Part shown: piece by piece, positions 57,055-64,000 of the stretch | Numbering within the stretch: the first letter of the stretch is position 1 | Layout: the number at the start of each line of letters is the position of its first letter | Origin: Amphiura filiformis | Taxonomy: Eukaryota; Echinodermata; Ophiuroidea; Amphilepidida; Amphiuridae | DNA length: 64,000 bases | Reading direction: 5' to 3' | Assembly (NCBI RefSeq): GCF_039555335.1 | Contig: NC_092642.1 | Span: 13,216,243-13,280,242 of the forward strand | The notes under the pieces: generated by a model | What the model saw: the letters and a program-made list of their open reading frames with translations, nothing else | The model's database searches: none | Told to the model about the DNA's origin: nothing | Made by a program: the position numbers and the translations under genes

Positions 57055-57455
57055 AAATGAAGAAAGAAACTTGAAGAAAGTAAAAGAAAGGCAGAAAGCA
57101 AGAAAGAAAGAAAGAAGGAACAAAAAATTATCAAAGAAAGAAAGGAAAAGAATGAGAGAATTAAATGAAAAAAGAAAGAAATAAGGAGAGAAGGCAAGAA
57201 AGAATTATCAGAGAAAAGAAGAAAGAAAGAAATCATAGATCATGTCATTGTGAAAAAACGAATGAAAATGAAAGAAAGAAAGAATGAACAAGAAAATAAG
57301 AAAGAATTAAACGAAGTACGAAAGAAAGAAATTAAAAGAATGAATTATCAAGGAAAATTAAAGAAGGAAAGAAAAGGTGAAAGGTATAAAGAAGGAAGAA
57401 AGGTGGAAAGAAAGAAAGGTGGAAAGAAAGAAAGAAAGAAACTTGAAGAAAGTAA

Positions 57456-57554
<99 letters not shown>

Positions 57555-57566
57555 GAGAAAAGAACG
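57055..57566 (+). repeat. (GAAA)n microsatellite and purine-rich flank
   Basis: The impure GAAA/GGAA-rich region (57060-57455) leads into about 100 bp of pure GAAA units (57455-57555). Lysine/glutamate and phenylalanine/leucine/serine frames on the two strands follow from this. Confidence 0.97.
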
Positions 57567-57614
57567 AAAAATTAAAAAAAAGTATCCCAATTGGGCGGGA
57601 AATGTGTAAAACCT

Positions 57615-57780
57615 GAAAGTCTAATTCACAAGCTTTAATTTAATGTAGGTTGCACTCTCGTAGCACTTGAAATAAAGAAATTGTACAAATAATTCACCCA
57701 AATATGGTCGAATTCACAAGCTTTATTTTAATGTGGGTTGCACTCTCATACCACACAGCAAAAATTGTGTCTTACCTGAG
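57615..57780 (+). repeat. Short tandem direct repeat (about 89-bp period)
   Basis: AATTCACAAGCTTTAATTTA and GTTGCACTCTCGTAGCA at 57625-57667 recur as AATTCACAAGCTTTATTTTA and GTTGCACTCTCATACCA at 57713-57756. Confidence 0.9.
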
Positions 57781-58000
57781 GACACGCGACTTTGAAGCCA
57801 CTTTTTAGCCATGTCCTTATGCAAGTCATGTCTTGCATGGAGACATGGCTTGTGGAAAGACATGACTTTGAGCTATGTCCTTATCCAAGACATGACTAGC
57901 TACAAGACATCAACAAAGTATGTAGCTAGCCTTAAGTCATGTCTTAATTATAGGATCAGAATGGGACATGTCTTACTTCATGTCCTAATTAAAGACACAT
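57781..58000. repeat. Cluster of ATGTC/GACAT boxes
   Basis: About eleven ATGTC or GACAT boxes in 200 bp, often as CATGTCTTA / AAGACATGAC, including the palindromic GGACATGTCTTA near 57964. Non-coding. Origin unknown. Confidence 0.7.
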
Positions 58001-58845
58001 TGTTGAATAAAAATAATATGTTCGAAATTGTCCATATTTTTACTCCCATGAATTTCAAAGCACTGAAAATTAAGGAAAGTGCCAATTTTGGGCTTCAACT
58101 TTTCACTTTTGTACACATTTCAATGGAGAATGAAAAATTTACATGCGTTTTTCCGGAAAATTTTCCTTTGCGAAAAAAAAATTAAAATCTTTCTCGTTTT
58201 GATTTTTAGGTTCGTAAATAGCATATTACTTTTGGGCTTGGAGATAAAAATAAAAAAATAAAAAAAATAAATAAATAAAAATTCAAATCGACGCGAGTTC
58301 CTCAAGTGCGTGTGGTCGGTCCGTCAATATGTGTATGTATCAGGTACACAGCAAATAACTTCCACCCTGCCTGCCAGGTGATTCAGCAAATTCTTCCACA
58401 AAATTCTTCTTTTTTTTTTGCTTTTTTAATTTTTAACAAATACTTTATTTTATGTAAAGTACTGTATAATGTATAAGGACTTCAACTGACATCATGTCTA
58501 AATAGATTAAGCATAACATATGAATCGCATTTTTGGGAATGGCACAAACTTTGTCAGGGAAAAACCCTGCCAAAGTTCGCAAGAACATTGGAGAAGAAAA
58601 ACACCAATTTCAAATAAACAAATTGGGTAATTTATACGCGCGATAGTCTCAATTGACTTCCTGTTCAGTACAACCTTCCACCGAGGGGAAAACATTTATA
58701 GTTTGGGTATTCAACATTCCAATATCCTGTCCAAGTTTGTGTTAGAATCTATAAACATGGCACCAAACTTCCGGAAAAAACAAATATATCATGTATCTAC
58801 CAGGTAATGACACCCAACAACTGCAACCAGTCATTATCATTATCA
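58001..58845. other. No gene seen
   Basis: AT-rich; frames are short and unrecognisable. Confidence 0.4.
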
Positions 58846-58849
58846 ACCA

Positions 58850-59402
58850 GTGATTATCATTACCTGCAGGTTACCGACACAAAAAGGAGAACAATATGAC
58901 CGAATCTTCAAGCACACCCATCCATATTACCGCTTTGTACTAATGAACCGGAATAGAGTTTTTAATTTATATAACCTACGGGTACGTTACACTCTTTTAT
59001 GGGATAGAAAGACAGAATACCGATTTGGACTTTTATCAGGTTGGCTGGACGTTCTGCTACCCCCTTCACCCCCCCCTATCTCAGAAAGAAAACGTATGAA
59101 GACGGTCAGCGTGACGGCCGCTGCCGCACAAAAGAGAAAATCAAGTTTTGCCCCGACACAACCACGGAGCCAACCCCCAGCGCAACGAGACTCCAGACCG
59201 AGACAACACAACAACCCGAGACACAGACCACACTCCAGAAACGGAGCACAGAGAGGTAGATACAAATCTGCAGGCTGGACAACGGCGCATGACCGCCGTT
59301 AAATATCTTATATTTCAAACCCAACGGCTCTTTTCAGAGCCACCCCGACTTCCAAAAAGAGATGATGTCTGTCAAACATGTCTAAAGACATGGACACAGT
59401 AA
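58850..59402 (+). other. Unassigned coding-like region, possibly a mobile-element fragment
   Basis: From about 59041 composition shifts to CA-rich codons and three frames stay open. One reads TTRDTDHTPETEHREVD then LFQ/RLFSEPPRLPKRDD and ends at 59400-59402 (TAA) with VCQTCLKTWTQ. Upstream, 58870-59040 holds a frame with HPYYRFVLMNRNRVFNLYN. I recognise no domain. The GC-rich, threonine/glutamine/proline-rich part could be a low-complexity piece of a mobile-element protein or chance. Confidence 0.3.
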
Positions 59403-59409
59403 ACCATAT

Positions 59410-60180
59410 AATACAATGTAGTATTTTCAAATAAAGAATGAGCTAAGAAGAAAATGTCCACGGACATAATATATTAATGGAAATTCAAATCCATAGACCG
59501 CTTATTTTAACATGTTAAAACATGTTTAAGCATGCTAATATGTAAATGATAGACCCACGAGTTTTAACATGATACTCCACAGGGCATATTTTAAATAATA
59601 TAAAGGAGGATAAGTTTCACGAAACTCCCTTTACTTTTACCGTATATCCATCTTTCCCCTAATTACAAATTAGGACATTATTATAGTCAACGTATTGGTT
59701 TATCAAAAAGCCACAAAACCTACAGGTTTTAAATAGAATTTTATTCTATTTTTCTTCTTTACCCAAGATAAGAAAACATAAATAAATAACACGATTTTTG
59801 GCTAAGGCTCGTTTTATCTTTTCTGTTTCGGGAGCTCTATTGTTCAGAAACGAAAACGCAAGGGATTGTGTGAATTGATCTGTTCCTTGAATTCATTGTT
59901 AACTTTGAAGTACCAATCAGCTTATTTCAATAGAGGTAGATACAAGGATGGATAAGACGAGATTATGGGACACCCACTGTGTGTGGAAGACCGGTGTATT
60001 TAGTGGTCTAGCGCCCCTTTCGCTTGAATGTCCTCTAATACCGATAGGCCTTTGATGTTGGTAAACTTTGGGCTTTCTTAATTCATCTTTTTGTTGCTAA
60101 TTTTACCCTGCTATGCAGTTGGAAAACTGAAGCAGTTTGCCTATCATCAACATCGACAAATTTTAATAAACTGAATAAAC
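59410..60180. other. No gene seen
   Basis: AT-rich; no feature recognised. Confidence 0.4.
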
Positions 60181-60184
60181 TCAT

Positions 60185-60345
60185 CACTCCTCTACTCGCC
60201 CTCCTCTCCTCTCTTTTCCTCTCCACTCCTCTCCTCTCCTCCTCTCCTTTCCTCTCCTCTCCTCTCTCCTCTCCTCTCCTCTCCTCCCCTCCACCCCTCC
60301 ACCCGATCATCTCCTCGTCTCATCATCCCCACTCTCTCATTTCCC
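60185..60345 (+). repeat. (CTCCT)n pyrimidine tract
   Basis: About 120 bp of CTCCT/CCTCT units. The minus-strand RGEERRGEE frames arise from it. Confidence 0.96.
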
Positions 60346-60496
60346 CTTACTTCGCAATTTGCCATCTTTAACATGTTGAGTCAGGCAATTTTGCCTGAAG
60401 CAATTATCAGATTACCAATTCCAATGAAAGAAATCCAATTAGTTTCACTTCAACGAACTTCTTTGGTGTTGCATATTACCAAATTACCAATATTAC

Positions 60497-60735
60497 CAAC
60501 TCGAACTCGAAACTCGAACTCGAAACTCGAACTCGAAACTCGAACTCGAAACTCGAACTCGAAACTCGAACTCGAAACTCGAACTCGAAACTCGAACTCG
60601 AAACTCGAACTTGACACTCGAACTCGAACCTCAAACTCGAAAATCGAACTTGACACTCGAAACTCGAATTCGAAACTCGAACTTGAAACTCGAAACTCGA
60701 ACTCGAAACTCGACAATTGTAAACTCGAAACTCGA
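60497..60735 (-). repeat. 13-bp tandem array, opposite orientation to 56.3 kb array
   Basis: About 18 units of ACTCGAACTCGAA, the reverse complement of the 56323-56429 unit. The first half is regular, and the second half has point changes (TTGACACTCG, AAATCGAAC). Open frames on both strands encode 13-residue periods (RTRNSNSKLELET) and are artefacts. Confidence 0.96.
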
Positions 60736-60739
60736 TAAA

Positions 60740-62325
60740 AAGTAACACTCAATATGGTCAATAGATGTAACAGTAAACAGTTATATTCATCCACACATTC
60801 ACATACTCCTTAGAATCTTTTTATAGTTATATTGACCCATGATTTAAACCAGAGTAAACAATGAACATTGTTTATTCAATGTGCACCAGTGCAGAGGTCC
60901 GTTGTACTGCAGTGTACCGCGACTGGTGCCACTACTATTAATGATCCTTGATTTTATCGGAAAACTCAAGAGGTGCTAATTGCTACTACAGAAGTGTGAA
61001 AAAATGGGATGAGGTACGCCCCATTTGCGGGATCCCGCTAAAAACCGCAGTGCGACTGGGTAGGCCTTATAAATAATATTGTCAGCTTACCTAAAGGTAA
61101 GTCAACTATTTGCAAAGCAGACTTCTTTATCAAATTAGGATAGATTGGTATTTCCTTTTGATATCCACTAAGGCTCGTTATACTAACACATCCAGGTTTA
61201 GATTGTGATCTTGCGATTCTTGTGATTTACATCAACATTGACAATATTTAACCTAATACTCGATGCAAGTTTATATACGCGTACATTCAACTTTTTAAAG
61301 TTTAAACTTGTACTATTGTCGACAAAAGCAAAACCTGATTCAGATGTTGACGCGCTTGATAAAACCACACAACATATAGCCCGTAATCTTTCGAGGTAGC
61401 AAAGGCGATCTACCCCGGCGATCTACCAATTTCTCAAATCATGTTGCTGATGGGACCAGAGCGGAACATTGCTGTCAGGCGGGTAACAATTCAATTTGAT
61501 CTAAAATGTTGTGACAGAAATATTTGCAGTTAGGCTATTAATGTAGAATTATTGACTTAACAATGCTTAATGAAAGGCAAGGTCTTTAAATTAACGACAT
61601 ATAAACGTATTTGCTTGTCACAACGTCCGCGTGTCTGTCTTGTCATAGAATGTCTACTTCATTTTTCTCCCCTGTAGCGGCTTTTTTGGATTTATGCACA
61701 TTAGCAAATTAGGCACTGTTCCACTTACTGGAATTTTTGGGACTTCTGATGTGCTATTAAATATGCTGTTGCAATTAGTGGTGGGTCAACCCTTTATTTT
61801 TCCTAATTTGACTAGCCTAAACGACTAGAACAGTACAGGTGGTAAAGATTTTGTTTGTTGTTTTGTTGATTTAATTTCTTGAAAGAAGAAGCTTTAGACA
61901 AAGTTAAACGCAACAGATATTATATACTTGCACTTCTTCCTTTATTGGCCTGACTTTTATTGAACAGATCTTGAAACATTGGCTTGACCTTGACATTAAA
62001 ACCTGGTTTAAGGACCTTGACGCTTTTAACAGGCTCGATGGATATTAATGTTATTGTATAAATAAAGAGCCCAGCTTTGGAAGCTTTCAGTAGCTAAACT
62101 CTTGTCACTATAAGATAATAATAGAATAATAAAAAGCAGCCGCACTATACTGTAATTGATAACAAACATAATGAGATTGGATATAATTCCCTCATATACT
62201 TAAAATGAAGAAAACAGCACAACATCTAATGTTGAAACTACAAAATTATAATCTTGTTCTCGCGAATCTGGGGCATGTTAATTTAAGAAGCAAAGACCTA
62301 AGTATAACACACATGTTATATTGAA
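60740..62325. other. No gene seen
   Basis: AT-rich, with a GCGATCTACC direct doublet near 61405. No gene or RNA recognised. Confidence 0.4.
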
Positions 62326-62327
62326 GG

Positions 62328-62556
62328 TTGAGAGCCAGAAAGCCCCAACTCATAATACACTGTTCCCACAAAATGAGCATAAAGTCGCCTGTGCACTATA
62401 GAAGATACAGTCCATTTATCATGACAAAATTCAATAGAAAACAAAAGACATTGTGGAGGAAATATTCAATTTTGAACACCAAAGCAAGGAGTCAACTTTA
62501 TGCTCATTTTGTGAGAGCTGGTCATAGTGAGTTACGGCTTTCTAGTTCTAAACCCT
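62328..62556. mobile_element. Inverted-repeat element with GCCAGAAAGCC ends
   Basis: The left arm GAGCCAGAAAGCCCCAACTCA ... CACAAAATGAGCATAAAGT and right arm (inverted GAACTAGAAAGCCGTAACTCA ... CACAAAATGAGCATAAAGT) span about 58 bp each. The 80-residue frame across it is not a gene. Confidence 0.85.
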
Positions 62557-62679
62557 CGAATGTTAAATAAATAGATATTTCGGTATTGAAACATACTTTA
62601 CTTAATTAAGAGCGGCAGATCTGTGTTATATTAATAGAGCATAGTAACACTTTACCGTATTTGAGGTACTTGAAGTACT

Positions 62680-62967
62680 GTACACCATCCGCGATAATGA
62701 AAACGCGTAAAAAGGGTAGGTTTTCGTGGGGAGGCACGATACGCGCGTATCGTGTTTAGGGTGTCAAAAACATGAAAAATCGGAAAAAAAGGGTAGCAAA
62801 ATTGCAATGGATAATACGCGGAATTGAAATTTAGGGTATGAAATTTGATGCAAGGAATAAATCCCTGTTTATGGTTTGAAAATCCCTGTTTAGGGTATTG
62901 TTTTAGCCAAGGGTTAAATCCTTGTTTAGAGTGCTTTTCAAAAGTTGATTATCGCGGATGGTGTACA
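62680..62967. mobile_element. MITE with TGTACACCATCCGCGATAAT ends
   Basis: The terminal inverted repeat TGTACACCATCCGCGATAAT is essentially perfect at both ends. The interior contains GATACGCGCGTATCGT, a short perfect palindrome, and repeated AATCCCTGTTTAxGGT units. Non-coding. Superfamily not assigned. Confidence 0.9.
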
Positions 62968-63094
62968 GGCCACAATGGGAGTGACCCCCCCCCCCGGGCG
63001 CTAGACCTCATAATTATGACCTTGTTTCAGTAAATGGTATAAATCTAATGACATGAATGAATCGAGTTGCGACATAACTACATACAGGAACTGC

Positions 63095-63356
63095 CAGTGG
63101 CGTATATTTCTTTTTGACATTGGGGGGATTGAGTTGGAAACTTTTTCTTGAAGTAACGTGAATCCAGCACCTTTTGGCGACAAAAGGAGTTTTTGGGACT
63201 TCGGTCGCGCAAAAATGGGAGTTTTTAAAGATTAAAATGGCAAAATATGAGATTAATTAGGTCAAAACCCCAAATACAGGCGTCAACATTAGAATGTTTG
63301 GACCATCCCGCTAGCAGGGGGGTGGCATCTTCCCATTCCCGGGATCGACGCCTATG
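63095..63356. mobile_element. hAT-like element, second copy of the 45.6 kb family
   Basis: Starts CAGTGGCGTATATTTC and ends GATCGACGCCTATG, with the shared internal phrase GTGAATCCAGCACCTTTTGG. Unlike 45647-45975 no matching 8-bp flanks are visible. Confidence 0.75.
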
Positions 63357-63359
63357 TAC

Positions 63360-64000
63360 ATTTTAGGCATGTTAACGCACTAACGCAAAACAGTATGCAA
63401 ATATTGAATGTTTATGAGTACAATGGTTAGAATATTTTCATGAGGTGAAATATGGAATGTTCCATTCAACTGTTTCAAACCCCAAAAGCAAACAAATAAA
63501 TATATAAAGAAACAAAAAATGAACAATTGAATTATAATGTACCATATGTCAAAATACATCAATTCTGTCTAAATGCGCAGAACATAACGCGATTTGCAGA
63601 TTTAAAATTTGATGAATAGATTGTTTTAATTGCAATTACACGGGGTAGCTATTTTTGTGACGTGTTTAATTATGATTATAGTTGCAAAATTCAGCAGAGA
63701 AACAAAGAGTTGTGACCTCTTACTCAGATATTAACAATGTAATACAAATTGATGATTTGTTTTTGCTCTGCGTATTAAAACAACCGATCGTGTCAAAATG
63801 TCTTGAGTAGAGCTAGAGTTGATAACGTAATTGACAAATCTGCTCAAGGTTGTAATCACAGCTTGCTGTTTATGAATCTGAGATAGTTTAACTTATAAAC
63901 GTGACATAACATCCTGAAGTGCGACATCAATAATATGAACTGATTAAAACCAGGAACAGAATCAGCTATATTTTTTAACAGATTATCAAAGCAGCAATCT
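63360..64000. other. No gene seen
   Basis: AT-rich. The minus-strand frame 63380-63562 is hydrophobic and short, without recognisable features. Confidence 0.4.

Noticed and set aside
57250-57616. Lysine/glutamate-rich and Phe/Leu/Ser-rich frames
   Set aside because: Produced by the (GAAA)n microsatellite.
60083-60374. RGEERRGEE minus-strand frames
   Set aside because: Produced by the (CTCCT)n tract.
60373-60794. Open frames of 90-121 residues on both strands with RTRNSNSKLELET or SSSFEFEFRVRV periods
   Set aside because: They are direct translations of the 13-bp tandem array. A unit not divisible by three stays open in all frames.

Overview
This window is AT-rich eukaryotic DNA with large introns and many repeats. 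It probably comes from a marine deuterostome invertebrate such as an echinoderm or hemichordate. That placement is an inference from three things: a kisspeptin-receptor-like GPCR with phase-1 GT-AG splicing, LINE C-terminal domains of a kind common in marine invertebrates, and a dense mixture of SINEs and short inverted-repeat elements. There are no bacterial operons, Shine-Dalgarno sites or CRISPR arrays.

Only one host gene can be supported, and it is partial. It lies on the minus strand. An exon at 31476-31611 encodes TM3, the DRY motif and the start of TM4. It splices in phase (G|GT) to the terminal exon at 25949-26610, which carries TM4-TM7 (CWGP, NPFVY) and the cytoplasmic tail. The TM1-TM2 exons were not found and should lie at higher coordinates or outside the window. 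Just upstream of the TM3 exon, at 31921-32014, is a near-identical truncated copy in which DRY has become DSY and the splice donor is missing. The 4.9 kb intron carries a decayed element of about 2 kb with terminal inverted repeats of about 400 bp. A 1 kb repeat with periodic TGACCTTTGACC (DR1-type) sites abuts the stop codon.

The rest is mobile-element debris. LINE remains lie at 0.74-1.16 kb (C-terminal domain), 10.4-13.4 kb (endonuclease plus reverse transcriptase on the minus strand, with several frameshifts), 39.15-39.3 kb (RT fragment), 51.9-52.25 kb and 55.4-56.3 kb (C-terminal domains with a CxxC/H/C signature). DNA-transposon remains include a Tc1/mariner copy at 37.0-38.1 kb, two TA-flanked elements of about 1 kb at 8.1 and 32.8 kb, hAT-like miniature elements with intact 8-bp target duplications at 16.4 and 45.6 kb, Harbinger-like miniature elements with TAA duplications at 24.2 and 52.9 kb, and a composite inverted-repeat element with a fossil coding region at 3.6-7.6 kb. 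tRNA-derived SINE heads lie at 29.9, 32.4, 52.7 and 56.5 kb.

Simple repeats include (AAAT/AAAG)n at 9.2 kb, (GAT)n at 46.5 kb, (GAAA)n at 57.5 kb, (CCTCT)n at 60.2 kb and two oppositely oriented arrays of one 13-bp unit at 56.3 and 60.5 kb. The least explained signal is a 15-bp box, GTTACCTACGAATAC, found nine times between 42.83 and 44.70 kb, often at spacings near 190 or 370 bp, with no surrounding homology visible by eye.
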